Part shown: in pieces, positions 38,130 to 49,941 of the stretch
Position numbering within the stretch: position 1 is the first letter of the stretch
How the letters are laid out: each line of letters opens with the position of its first letter
Origin: Diprion similis
Lineage: Eukaryota; Arthropoda; Insecta; Hymenoptera; Diprionidae
Reading direction: 5' to 3'
DNA: 64,000 bases
Assembly (NCBI RefSeq): GCF_021155765.1
Contig: NC_060117.1
Coordinates: 3,424,001 to 3,488,000 of the forward strand
Made by a program: the position numbers and the translations under genes
The notes under the pieces: model-generated
The model's database searches: none
What the model saw: only the letters and a program-made list of their open reading frames with translations
Told to the model about the DNA's origin: nothing

Positions 38130-40530
38130 ATGTTATCCTCGTGGAAGGTTTGCTGTAAGTTGAATTGCGGTTATTTTTCAAAATAGAGAACTTTTAAATG
38201 AAATATGTGATAAAGTAATGATTTAATCGTATTTTCGTTTGAAAAATGGTGAAGATTTCATATAAAAATATATTCTTGTGATGGATGTGCTGGTACTAAT
38301 GATTGTTTGTAACATGTCCAAAAGTACTGTGAGAGCTTGGGCTAAGCATTTTGAATAACTTGAGAAGCGGTATTGTTGGAGTGGATAGTGATCAGTTCAT
38401 CGTTGTCCCAGTAAATAATCGATTTGCAATTTTTGTGAATATACATCTGCTCCTTGCGATTGTCGCCTTATCTTTAGGTGCAAGAGTGCCGCAACGATGG
38501 ATAGTACCGGTGATGTTGTGTTTGGCAATGACGGCCTTGTACACGATGCGAATTTCCTTGTCAATCGCGATCACGCAGATGGTTGCCGCGGTGGAATCAT
38601 CATCGAATGGTACCAGTTCAGACGAGACTTGCCCACCTCTGGAGTCAACATCATCGAGCACAAGCGCTAGTGGCACTTATCAGTGGGACGAATACACGCA
38701 GGTGAGAATTGATATTCGCGTTTTGGTTATGAGCTGCACCATAGAAATGATTGACGTACCGAAAAAAGAGTCAATATTTAATCCCGCAGCCTTCGGATCA
38801 CGTTCGTCGCGTGTAAATCGAAGTCAAAAGTATGAATAAATTACAAGGATCGTATCCCAGGTCGATTTTATTTCTTTCGTAATATATTATAGTGAACTAG
38901 AAACTAAGAGACATCCATTTTTTTTTTTTGATCTACCATTAAACGCTTCGAGGGGGTGAAACCGCCCTTCAGAGTAAGGCATGTCAAGAGGCAATTTTGA
39001 AATTGTACCCACAAGAACATAATATTTTTAACCAATCCAACTGGAAAAGTTTTCCCATAACGAGAAATGAGAAATCTAATGTTCTCAAATGAAGTAAAAA
39101 AAAAGCTGCCTCATCGCCCATTGCCGTACCTTACTTTGGAGGGTAGTTTCACGCACTTAAAGCGTTTGATGGCAGATAAAAAAAAATGTCGCCAAGTTTT
39201 TAGTCTACTATCACATATTCCACAAGAAATCAAATCAGAGACATCGACCTGAGATACCTTCCTTGTTAATGGAAGTGATGAATGTACTGACGTAACATTG
39301 CAGGGAATCATTCTGTCAAGTTTCTACTGGGGTTACCTGATCAATCAGATCCCAGGAGGGATATTGGCGGACAAGTATGGAGGAAAGACGGTCGCAGGAC
39401 TGAGCGTTCTAACATCAGCAATACTGACCCTCTTAATACCAGTGATTGTCGAAGCCTTTGGCGCTACGGGGCTGATAGTTATTCGATTCCTCGTGGGATT
39501 GGGTTCAGCATCTATAGTCCCTGCGGTGGGTGTCCTGATATCTCGGTGGGCTCCGCCTCACGAGAGGTCAAAGATGGACGCCTTGGCTTTGTCCGGAATC
39601 CAAGTCGGAACTGTGATCGGAAATGCATTATCCGGGGTTTTGATTAGTTACTCGTCAATTGGATGGCCGATAGTATTCTACGTTTATGGAGGCCTCGGTA
39701 TGCTTTGGTACCCGATCTGGATGATGCTTTGCTACAACAATCCCGACGTCCATCCATTCATAACCGAAACCGAGAAGGAATACTTGCAGATATCTATGAA
39801 AGAGCACATGCGTCGAAAGCCTGGACCGATTCCTTGGAAGTTCATCCTGACATCGGTTCCAGTGTGGGCTATGTTGGCCGGGCGAGTGGGTTACTCCTGG
39901 GGATTTCATGTAATGGTCACTGACTTGCCGAAGTACATGAACAGCGTCCTCAAGTTTTCCATCAAAGCTAACGGCTTCCTGACGGCTCTACCCTACCTCG
40001 TACTATGGTTTGTAAACATTGGTTCATCCTGGGTAGCCGACTGGCTAATAAAGAGCGGGAAAGTCTCACGTACAAACGTACGGAAAATTTTCATGACCAT
40101 CGCCTCGATGAGCACAGCAGTCTTCATAGTTGCGGCATCCTACGCCGGTTGCAATCGCGCACTTGTCATTGTCTTTTTCACGATCGGAGTCGGCTCCATG
40201 GGACTCTTTTACCCCAGTGCGATGGTAAATTCACTTGACCTCGCCCCAAACTACTCTGGTACCGTGACTGCCGTGGGGGGCGTCATGTTATCTCTTGTCG
40301 CGATTTTAGCACCTTACGTGGTCGGCGTAATCACGCCTAACCAAACCTTGTCCGAGTGGAGAATTGTATTCTGGATCACGTTCGTTGTCTACTTCGTTAC
40401 TCTTCTGGTCGTCGACGTGTGGGCAGATGGCGAGGTTCAACACTGGAACAATCTGAATCCCCAGAGCCGTCACCAGGATGAGGTCAAAAACGAAACTCGA
40501 ACCACCGACAAGGTGCCTTCGTCTACATGA
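38130..40530 (+). CDS. SLC17-type anion transporter, cluster gene 4
   Basis: Three coding exons: 38130-38154, 38478-38701, 39304-40530, giving 491 residues. The 25-nt first exon encodes MLSSWKVC; exon 2 adds CARVPQRW and TM1 (YTMRISLSIAIT, Arg present). The luminal loop has a glycosylation site (SNGTSSD). The last exon starts GIILSSFYWGYLINQIPGG and holds ILADKYGGK (motif A), VIRFLVGLGSA (TM4; Ser for Glu), SRWAPPHERSKM and DLPKYMNSVLKFSIKANG. The protein is nearly identical to gene 5, so the pair is young. Intron 2 contains a 227-bp inverted-repeat element also present in gene 5. Predicted role: membrane carrier of phosphate or organic anions; substrate unknown. Confidence 0.93.
38941..39167. 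mobile_element. 227-bp terminal-inverted-repeat element in intron 2 of gene 4
   Basis: The left end aaacgcttcgagggggtgaa is matched in reverse complement by the right end ttcacgcacttaaagcgttt. The arms extend over about 50 bp (agtaaggcatgtcaag / ccgtaccttact). No coding capacity. The same element at the same intron position in gene 5 shows that insertion preceded the duplication. Confidence 0.75.
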
Positions 40531-40872
40531 CCTGACCAATTGACATCAACTCATTTATATGTACAGTATCAGATGCTCGATAAGTTGTTGTGTGAAATTT
40601 TAAAGCGATAGTTGATCGTGCATGGTCATATTGTTTATGGCTTTTACCTTGGCGTGTACTTGCCTTAATTCATTATATTCAGGCTGCTACATGATAAGCA
40701 GGATGATGTGAAGCATAATTAAACTCATGATGGAAACCTTTCATGTTACGAATCTGTGAATTCTTGTGTAACTCTTTTTGTGTCTCTATAAGATCACCCA
40801 AGATTATTATCAGTATACGTACACGATCGAATAATTTCGCGTCTTAAATCCTTGCGAAGGATACGCTACCGA

Positions 40873-41389
40873 AAAAGTCCAGGTTCATGACTGACTTACC
40901 AGACATACACTGCCAACACTGTAAATTTTTTTATTATTTTTTTTTTTTTCAATATTAGACATTATGTAATTAACAGTACCAAATGATTGAAAACGCAATT
41001 GAGCGAAAAATAATTACAGCACAGCGTCCGTTTTACGTAGGCTTGAAGAAGACGTGGATGCTAAATTTTCCCTTAAGCCCAGCTCTACAAGTTAAAAAAT
41101 GACGGCGACATGAATTTTTCAAAAGATGATAAATTTTCTGGTTTTTCCGAGTTCTTTCCGTTAAAAATTATCCGATTGGGTCGACCGATCGCTCATTTTG
41201 TTCGTATTTCAATTACCTACAACTTGTCTTGCGATGCCATTACGATTGATGCAATAGTTTTCATGTTATAAACGAAAAACTAAAAAAAGTTCCATATTTT
41301 TCTTATAAATGTCCGTTTCCTGCTGGTGTTTATGTCAAAAATCACTATTACTGTAAGCTTTATTGCTTGGCCTATTATGAAACACGCGT
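40873..41389. other. intergenic spacer after gene 4
   Basis: AT-rich with a T-rich tract near 40926. No gene or repeat recognised. Confidence 0.45.
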
Positions 41390-41481
41390 CAAGATACGCC
41401 CGTCTGCACTCGCTCACTGCCGAAACTGATCTGCCCAAATTCGCGCGCTTGCGACTATCGGCGCGTGCAAATGGCACTCGC

Positions 41482-41495
41482 CTGCCCCCTGGTGG
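41482..41495 (-). promoter_or_regulatory. consensus CTCF-type site in a GC-rich patch
   Basis: On the minus strand the bases read CCACCAGGGGGCAG, a full match to the CTCF core consensus CCASYAGRKGGCRS. It lies at the end of an unusually GC- and CpG-rich patch (about 41390-41500, with acgcgtc, tcgcgcgcttgcg and cggcgcgtgc) in otherwise AT-rich DNA between genes 4 and 5. Binding in this organism is inference. Confidence 0.45.
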
Positions 41496-41574
41496 TTAGC
41501 ACTGAAACTATATTCTAACTATGCACTGCGTCTTTAACCACACCAGCAGATCGCCAAAGGCGCGAGCATTGATA

Positions 41575-42445
41575 AAACACTTTAACTGTGACGTTTCCTC
41601 GTTATCGATGTGGAACATTGAAGCAATTTTTGTATTTTCAAGAAAATTGTCCATCGAATATTGAAAACCATAGAAAATAAAATTTGAGAAGTAAGAAACT
41701 CGTATTCCTAATTTGATATCATGAATACTCGTACTTGGCGTCCAACTTAGTTTACGTTGTCAGCACACTGAAATTGACGGGGACAGCATTCACACCTAAA
41801 TGACGCGAATGATAAGGAACAGCTGGTTCTAAAATCTAGATCCGTGACAAATCATTCCTCATTTATTCACATATTACTCAACTATATCGAAAGTTGTAAT
41901 TAACGATCACTTTAAAAGTCACCAGATAACAAAATTACCGCGAGTACTATTATTAGTATCACTACTGTCAAGTTGTTCGAACTTCCGGCTAACTACAATA
42001 AAGCTGTATGTGTAATGGACTTACTTAAAACCCTTTCTAACTCACCGATCATCGATTTGTTTTTATCTTTACTTTTTAAATAATATATCAGTGACCATCG
42101 CAATGCAGTTATTTTCTCTAACGACAGACGTAATGATTTACGTAAATAATCCTGATCAACTACCATTAACTGCCAGGGTTATGAGGAGAGATAACGTCCC
42201 ACTTCAGGGGATTACTCTTGTTCTTTTTTATATTACCTGATCACGGCACGTCACAGCAAAGACTCGTTATCAGTCATTTAGATAAAATAATATAAGATTT
42301 GGTCGATTCAATGCCAAGGTCATCAGATGCACATCCATTTTTTATAAAGCATTGTATTCTGAAAAAAAAAATAATTTACAGCCTGGAATGAAGATCCAAG
42401 ACCATAAATCTGCAATGTATAATTTTATTTTCACCCACTCAAAGA
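41575..42445 (+). repeat. duplicated 5' flank of a gene-6-like locus
   Basis: Aligns over its whole length with 47120-47941, the sequence just upstream of gene 6; for example cgagtactattattagtatc occurs at both sites. Identity is high in the middle (about 41880-42250). The alignment stops at agattatt, where this copy jumps to the 3' end of a transporter gene. Confidence 0.85.
42208..42244 (+). pseudogene. fossil exon-3 start of an SLC17-like gene
   Basis: After an intact acceptor (cacttcag) comes GGGATTACTCTTG, a gap, then ttttatattacctgatcac. This resembles the start of exon 3 in genes 4-7 (ggaatcattctgtcgagttt, then ggggttacctgatcaat) with small deletions that shift the frame and give an early stop. 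The same fossil is at 47704-47740, so it predates the duplication of this flank. Confidence 0.55.
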
Positions 42446-42548
42446 TTATTCTGGATCACATTCGTAGCCAAGTTTGTTGCGGTGTTGATTTACGATTTGT
42501 GAGCCAGTGGCGAGGTCCAGTACTGGAATGATCCTGACTTTTGGAAAT
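42446..42548 (+). pseudogene. 3' exon fragment of a gene-6-like SLC17 transporter
   Basis: Encodes FWITFVAKFVAVLIYDL, a stop (TGA where gene 6 has TGG), then ASGEVQYWNDPDFWK. It matches codons near the end of gene 6 (49793-49890) almost base for base. Everything between the 5' flank and this point is deleted, so this is the remnant of a full duplicate. Homology ends just after gactttt(g/a)gga. Confidence 0.88.
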
Positions 42549-43153
42549 GTATGAATTTTTTTTTCACATATGCATTTTACACGAATCAACTCTACATTTT
42601 TTTCGCTACAGTGCGGAGCACGTTGGTCTTTAATCAGTCCTTCATTTTGCTGATAAGACGACAAAAGCTGGTTGTATGACGACTTTAACAATCTAATTTA
42701 CGAAATTAAATTGCAATCCTGATGAAAATCAAGCAATCATCATATTATTTAAATTTCGATGGAAATTCATTGGTATTCAATACGGCTAAATGATGGTCGG
42801 ATATTTTTGAGAAAATTGTTCCTCGGAATAGAAGAGGCTCTAATTTTCTCAATTCTCTGGGTTTCCGACAGTGTAGTACTGAACACTTATGTATCCCCAC
42901 TGATAAGGCACAACATAATTGCTAGCGATAACTGCTCTGGAGTTCCAATCAAAAAATTGCATTTTTGTTGAATGGTGGGGGTTTTATTGGTAAGGATTTT
43001 GAATTTACTGCACATATAAGTGATCCACAAGAGTTTCTTGAACGCTTACGGAGTTCTGACGAACTTTCAAACAAGGAAACTACCAACATAACGTGCAGTT
43101 TTTCTGGACAAATATTGTATAGAATATTTTATCGGCCAAGTGTAAAGAAGGCA

Positions 43154-45553
43154 ATGTTATCCTCGTGGAAGGTTTGCTGTAAGTTGAATTGCGGTTATTT
43201 TCGAAAATAAAGAACTTTTAAATGAAATGTGTGATCAGGTAATAATTTGATTGTATTTCCGTTTAAAAAAATTATGAAGATTTCAAATAAAAAGATATTG
43301 TAGTAATAGATATGCTGATAGAAATGATTATTTTTTACTATGTCCGGAAGTACTGCGAAAACTAGTACCAAGTCTTTTGATTAACTTGAGAAGCGGTATT
43401 ATTGCAGTGGATAGTTATCAATTCATCGTTGTCCCATTAAATGATCGATTTGCAATTTTTGTGAATATACATCTGCTTCTTGCGACTTTTGCCTTATCTT
43501 TAGGTGCAAGAGTGCCGCAACGATGGATAATAGCAGTGATGTCGTGTTTGGCAATGACCACCGCGTACGCGATGCGAATTTCCTTGTCAATCGCGATCAC
43601 GCAGATGGTTGCCGCGGTGGAATCATCATCGAATAGTACAAGTTCAGACGAGACTTGCCCATCTCTGGAGTCAACATCATCGAGCACAAGCGCTAGTGGC
43701 ACTTATCAGTGGGACGAATACACGCAGGTGAGAATTGAAATTCGTGTTTTGGTTATGAGCTGTACCATCGAAATGATTAACTTACTGAAAAAAGAGTCAA
43801 TATTTAATCCCGCAGCCTTCGGATCACGTTCGTCGCGCGTAAATCGAAGTCGAAAGTATGAATTAATTACAAGGATCGTATCCCAGATTGATTTGATTTC
43901 TTTCGTAATATGTTATAGTAGACTAAAAACTAAGAGACGTGCATTTTGTTCAATTTAATTAAACGCTTTGAGGGCGTGAAACTACCCTCCAAAGTAAGGC
44001 ATGTCAAGGGGTGATTTTGAAATTGTACCGACAAGAACATGATATTTTTAGCCAATCCAACTGGAAAAGTTGTCCCATAACAAGAAATGAAAAATCTAAT
44101 GTTCTCAAATAAAGTAAAATAAAAAACTGCCACATCACCCCTTGACATGCCTTACTTTGGAGGGTAGTTCACACCCTCATAGCATTGGATGGCAGATAAA
44201 AAAAGGCGTAGTTTAGTTTTTAGTCTGCTATTAGATAACATTACAAAAGAAATCAAATCGAAGACATCGACCTGGGATACCTTCCTTGTTGGTGGAAGTG
44301 ATGAATGTACTGACGTAACATTGCAGGGAATCATTCTGTCGAGTTTCTACTGGGGTCACCTGATCAATCACATTCCAGGAGGGATATTGGCAGACAAGTA
44401 TGGAGGAAAGTCGGTCGCAGGACTGAGCGTTCTGATACCAGCAATACTGACCCTCTTAATACCAGTGATCGTCGAAGCCTTCGGCGCTACGGGGTTGATA
44501 GTTATTCGGTTCCTGGTAGGATTGGGTTCAGGATCTCTAGTCCCTGCGGTGGGTGCCCTGATATCTCGGTGGGCTCTGCCTCACGAGAGGTCAAAGATGG
44601 ACGCCTTGGCTTTGTCCGGAATCCAAGTCGGAACTGTGATCGGAAATGCATTATCCGGGGTTTTGATTAGTTACTCGTCAATCGGATGGCCGATAGTATT
44701 CTACGTTTATGGGGGCCTCGGTATCCTTTGGTACCCGATCTGGATGATGCTCTGCTACAACAACCCCGACGTCCATCCATTCATAACCGAAACCGAGAAG
44801 GAATACTTGCAGAAATCGATGAAAGAGCATATGCGTCGAAAGCCTGGACCGATTCCTTGGAGGTTCATCCTGACATCGGTTCCAGTATGGGCTATGCTTG
44901 TCGGGCGAGCGGGTTACTCCTGGGGATTTTATATGTTGGTCACTGACTTGCCGAAGTATATGAACAGCGTCCTCAAGTTTTCCATCAAAGCTAACGGCTT
45001 CCTGACGGCTCTACCCTACCTCGTACTATGGTTTGTAAACATTGGTTCATCCTGGGTAGCCGACTGGCTAATAAAGAGCGGGAAAGTCTCACGTACAAAC
45101 GTACGGAAAATTTTCATGACCATCGCCTCGATGAGCACAGCAGTCTTCATAGTTGCGGCATCCTACGCCGGTTGCAACCGCGCACTTGTCATTGTCTTTT
45201 TCACGATCGGAGTCGGCTCCATGGGCCTCTTTTACCCCAGTGCGATGGTAAATTCACTTGACCTCGCCCCAAACTACTCTGGTACCGTGACTGCCGTGGG
45301 AGGCGTCATGTTATCTCTTGTTGCGATTTTAGCGCCTTACGTGGTCGGTGTAATCACGCCTAACCAAACCTTGTCTGAGTGGAGAATCGTATTCTGGATC
45401 ACGTTCGTTGTCTACTTCGTTACTCTTCTGGCCTTTGACGTGTGGGCAGATGGCGAGGTTCAACACTGGAACGATCTGAATCCCCAGACCCGTGACCAGG
45501 ATGAAGTCAATAACGAAACTCGAACCACCGACGAGGTGCCTTCGTCTACATGA
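43154..45553 (+). CDS. SLC17-type anion transporter, cluster gene 5 (young duplicate of gene 4)
   Basis: Three coding exons: 43154-43178, 43504-43727, 44327-45553, giving 491 residues and the same exon lengths as gene 4 (25, 224, 1227 nt). First exon MLSSWKVC; TM1 YAMRISLSIAIT; loop SSNSTSSD; ILADKYGGK; TM4 VIRFLVGLGSG (Ser for Glu); SRWALPHERSKM, where gene 4 and the others have WAPP. The WAPP to WALP change affects a strongly conserved cytoplasmic loop after TM4 and is the most notable difference from gene 4. The open frame is intact, so it is probably functional. Identity with gene 4 is highest from the motif-A loop onward and over much of exon 3, which may reflect gene conversion. Confidence 0.93.
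43961..44186. mobile_element. 226-bp terminal-inverted-repeat element in intron 2 of gene 5
   Basis: Here the arms are better preserved than in gene 4: gtgaaactaccctccaaag and taaggcatgtcaaggggtga on the left, and the reverse complements tcaccccttgacatgcctta and ctttggagggtagttcac on the right. Same position as in gene 4. Confidence 0.8.
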
Positions 45554-45893
45554 CCTGACCAATCGACGCCAACTCATTTTTATGTACAGTGCTAGATGCT
45601 CGATAAATTGTTGGCAGAAATTTTATAGCGATAGCTTGTTGTGCATGATTATATTGTTCGTGACTTTGACCTTGGCGTGTGTTTGTCTCAATTCATCATA
45701 TACTAGCTGTTACGTGATAATGAGGATAATGTGAAGCATAATTAAGCTAATAATGGAGCTCTTTCACATCATGAATCTACAAATTCTTCTGGAGCTCTTT
45801 TTGTGCCTCGATCAGATCACTCAAGATTAATGTATTTATACGTACACGATCGAACTATTTCGTGTTTTAAATCCTTGCGAAGGATACGCTAGT

Positions 45894-47119
45894 GAAGAAG
45901 TTCAGTGAATATGAAAGAGAACCAAATTTCTAGTGGTTCTACGATTAGATCACAATTGGTTTCTGTACAACGAAACTTTCTCAGATTGAAAAACAGTTTC
46001 CGGCGATAATCGAATCATCGCACAAGAAACACCAAAATTTTCTCATTTATTAGTAAGGTCAGTTTTTGTAGCACTTCTGTCTTTTGTCGATATGATTAAC
46101 GAATGCTTAGCCGATTTTATGACCGACTTATCAGACGCGCATGTGTCACCTCACAGATAAAAGACTAATATGCACTCATAATAGGAATCTACATCATTTA
46201 ATACATCAGTTTTCGAGTTACTTTCAATCACTTGTATAAGCTTCTCTCGTCGTGAGTTCCATTTTCCTTGCATGGAAATTACTTGTTCCGCACTTCAATT
46301 ATGGTAATTTAAAACTTTTATTAATAAATGTTCTACTTATACACGTCAATTTTAATTATCAACAGATAATTCAGAACTGATTACTCAGTGAGTCGGATAA
46401 TGCAGCAATCAATGCAATTAATTATACTAACAGGCCGCTGGCGTTATGCTTCACAAAATTAGCTTATCATTAAGCTATACGTCATTCCTCGATTTCTCTA
46501 AGCCATTTGCTCTCGAAAGAATGTTTTCCGATACTATCACCTTCAATGACGATCTAGACGGAACAGTTTTTAAATGGCAACTTTTCCCTCGAGATTTACA
46601 AATAATATCTTTCAATTAGGTGATTTTAAATGTTTAAAAAAAATTCTTGAACTACGTATAACCGCGAGTATCTTTCTTTGTGGGCTAGTAAAGCAAATGG
46701 CTTTTCATTCTAAAGTAAAAATTTTTCATTTTCTCACGATTCTAGTAAAAACTTTTACAACCGACTACTTCTATAACCGACTTACAATACTTACAATCTA
46801 GGTTTCTACATAGATGAAAGAATGAGCGCTTTTGATAAAATAGAACTCGATAAAATCAGCTCTTCACGTGCAATTGTACTACTGAAACTAAGCTGTATAT
46901 TACAGTTCACATTGCACTTAAATGAAGCCACATTGTAAACAAGTTGCCACAAAGATACTTATATAATTGGTACCCGTAAACCAAGGTGACTGCAGCATAT
47001 GCATTTTGTATTTGTTTCTCATAGCGATCTACAGAACGATGTAAATAAAGCATCATCATTATCATAATCAAGTGCCCGATTATTTAGAATTACCCTATTT
47101 CCCACCTCCACTCCGTTAC
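45894..47119. other. intergenic region between genes 5 and 6
   Basis: AT-rich. I see no gene, repeat or RNA structure I can support. Confidence 0.45.
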
Positions 47120-47941
47120 ACTAATAAAACAATTCAACTGTGACTTTTGGTACAGTCCTCGTTATCGATGTGGATCGTTGAAGCAATCTTTGTGTTGTCA
47201 AAAAAATTGCCTATTCAATATTCAAAAGCTTGAAAAAATTGAACTTCAGAAGCAAGAAACTCGTTATAAGCATCGGGACAACTGTTCACACCTAAATGAC
47301 GCGACTGATTGGGAACAGTTGGTTCTAAAATCTACACCCGTGTCAAATCATTCCTCAATTACACATATATTACTCAACTATATTGAAAGTTGTAATTAAC
47401 GATCGCTTTAAAAGTCACCAGATAACAAAATTACCACGAGTACTATTATTAGTATCACTACTGTCAAGTTGTCCGAACTTTCGGCTAACTACAATAAAGC
47501 TGTATGTGTGATTGACTTACTTAAAACCCTTTCTAACTCACCGATCATCGATTTGTTTTTGTCTTTACTTTTTAAATAATATATCAGTGACCATCGCATT
47601 GCAGTTATTTTCTCTAACTACAGACACAATAATTTTCGTAAATAATCCTCATCGACTACCATTAACTGCCAGGGTCGCGAGGACAGATAACGTCCCACTT
47701 CAGGGGATTACTCTTGATCTCTTTTATATTACCTGATCACAGCACGTCGCAGCAAAGACTCGTTATCAGTCATTTAGATAAAATAACATAAGATTTGGTC
47801 GATTTAATGCCAAGTTTATCAGTTGCATATCCATTTTTATAAAGCATTGTATTCAGAAAAAAAAACAATTTACAGTCTGGAATGAAGATCCGAGACCATT
47901 AATCTGCAATGTATAATCTTATTTTCACGCATTCAGAGATT
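47120..47941 (+). repeat. 5' flank of gene 6, duplicated at 41575-42445
   Basis: Counterpart of the copy upstream of the deleted pseudogene. It contains a fossil exon-3 start at 47704-47740 (cttcag, GGGATTACTCTTG, then tatattacctgatcac), with the same frame-disrupting losses as at 42208. Confidence 0.8.
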
Positions 47942-48036
47942 ATTGGAGTCGAGCTCCGTCTCATCATCAGTGTGTCTGTTGAAACGAACGGTTGAAACTG
48001 GAATATTTATACAAATAGTAACGACATCCGAGACCG

Positions 48037-49941
48037 ATGTTATCCTCGTGGAAAACTTGTTGTAATTTGAAAGCATAATTCGTTTCTCTTCCTACTTGTA
48101 CATGCACGAAATAATCCTCCACACGTATAGAAGTTATCAAGAAGATTATAATACACAAAGGTATCCTAATTGTTCACTTTTGTTCAGGTAAGTGTATACC
48201 GCAACGATGGATACTAGCAGTGATGTCATGTTTTGCAATAATGAATGGATACACGATGAGAACTTGTCTATCCATCGCAATCACGGAGATGGTCACCACT
48301 ACGAATCAATCATCGAACCACACCAGTTCAAACGAAGTTTGCCCAGCATCCGAACTCTCGACATCTTCGATTGGAAGTAGTAGCGGTACACACGAATGGA
48401 CAGAATACACACAGGTGAAAAATAAATAAACTTTCACTACACTCGACGACCAGTCGGGTAAGTGTACCAGTCATTGACACGTTAAGACCCAACCATCGAC
48501 CCTTTAATTTTCCATACTAATATAAATTGACGGAGCAAATTGTGGATTTCTCGATAACTAACTAAAACCTATCGCCTAAGGGTTAGATACTAAAAATCCA
48601 TTTTGATAATTTTAGATCTATGGATCAAACAGATAAAACCAAGAAAGTTCGATCATTGGGACAGGGTCAGTCAGTAACTGGTACACTCACCTCATGCCAA
48701 CCACTTTTCCAATCGTTATTCTTCAGGGAATCATTCTATCGAGTTTCTACTGGGGACATGTAATCAGTCCAATTCCGGGTGGAATGTTGGCCGATAAATT
48801 TGGAGGAAAGCACGTCTTGGGTCTCGGTGTCTTATCGACGGCGATATTCACTCTGTTGATACCAGTGGTGGTCGAGGCCTTCGACGCACCAGGACTAATA
48901 GTCCTTCGAATTCTAATTGGGATGGGTGAAGGGACGGCTCTACCCGCTATGAATGTCGTTCTAGCTCATTGGGCTCCACCCGAAGAGAGAAGCATGATGG
49001 CAGCTTTATCAATGGCTGGAATGAAGGTGGGAACAATGCTCGGAAATGGACTCTCAGGAGTTTTGATACAAAATTCATCCATTGGTTGGCCAATAGTCTT
49101 CTACGTTTTTGGTGGCGTAAGCATCGTCTGGTTTCTTGTCTGGATTTTACTCTGCCACAGCAATCCAGACGACCATCCGTTCATTTCTGACGACGAAAAG
49201 AATCGGCTGCGCAAAACGATTCATGAACACACGCGCAAGGATGTTGGACCGATTCCCTGGAGGCACCTTGTCACCTCGGGACCACTGTGGGCTATTCTAG
49301 TTGCCAAAGTATGTTGGATGTGGGGTTACTACGTAACGCTAACGGACCTTCCAAAGTACATGAGCAGCGTACTAAAGTTCTCTGTACAAGCGAACGGATT
49401 ACTCTCTGCTCTACCGTACCTTGTACTTTTCTTCGTCAGTATTTCTTCATCCTGGCTCGCGGATTGGCTGATAAAAACTGAGAGACTCTCAAGGACTAAC
49501 GTCCGGAAAATATTCGCCTCATTCGCTTTAGCGACATCAGCAGTATGCCTCATTGCCGCCTCATACGCAGGCTGTGATCGTCTCGTCGTCACAATCCTCT
49601 TCACAGCTGGCGTGGGCACAATGGGTCCTATATTCTCCAGCGTGATGGTCAACGCCCTTGATCTCAGTCCAAATTACTCTGGTACCCTGATGGGGATCAC
49701 TAATGGCATTGCATCTTTAGTCGGGATCGTGGCTCCATATGCGGTCGGTGTTCTAACGCCGAATCAGACGTTCTCCGAGTGGAGAATCGTATTCTGGATC
49801 ACATTCGTAGCCAATTTTGTTGCGATATTAATTTACGATTTGTGGGCCAGCGGTGAGGTCCAGTACTGGAATGATCCTGACTTTAGGAAGGGTCAAAAGA
49901 CCGCTACTAGAGTCCAACGAGTCAGTACAGATAAAATCTGA
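48037..49941 (+). CDS. SLC17-type anion transporter, cluster gene 6
   Basis: Three coding exons: 48037-48061, 48188-48414, 48727-49941, giving 488 residues. The 25-nt first exon encodes MLSSWKTC; exon 2 adds CKCIPQRW and TM1 (YTMRTCLSIAIT). The loop carries SSNHTSSN. The last exon holds GIILSSFYWGH, MLADKFGGK (motif A), VLRILIGMGEG in TM4, AHWAPPEERSMM and DLPKYMSSVLKFSVQANG. It is the only gene of the seven that keeps the acidic residue (Glu) in the TM4 GxGEG motif, which in characterised SLC17 proteins is needed for proton coupling. It may therefore be closest in mechanism to the ancestral carrier. A deleted duplicate lies at 41.6-42.5 kb. Confidence 0.93.

Larger units (their letters stand above)
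37882..40872 (+). repeat. segmental duplication, copy 1 (carries gene 4)
   Basis: About 3 kb repeated at 42892-45893 (offset 5,020-5,024). It begins at gtatccccac(a/t)gataagg and ends at ccttgcgaaggatacgcta. It includes 5' flank, all exons and introns of the transporter and about 340 bp of 3' flank. Coding identity is very high; flanks and introns carry more substitutions and small indels. Confidence 0.88.
42892..45893 (+). repeat. segmental duplication, copy 2 (carries gene 5)
   Basis: Partner of 37882-40872, in direct orientation, with the same start and end motifs. It also contains the intron-2 inverted-repeat element. Confidence 0.88.

Noticed and set aside
38351-38839. 162-codon frame beginning upstream of gene 4 exon 2 (similar at 43377 in gene 5)
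   Set aside because: It reads through intron 1 and past the exon-2 donor. The 25-nt first exon with a conserved donor and the CAG/gtgaga boundary give a better, paralogue-supported model.
44189-45553. Single-exon start of gene 5 at 44189
   Set aside because: The frame upstream of 44327 is intron sequence containing an inverted-repeat element. In gene 4 the same region has a stop, and TM1 would be missing.
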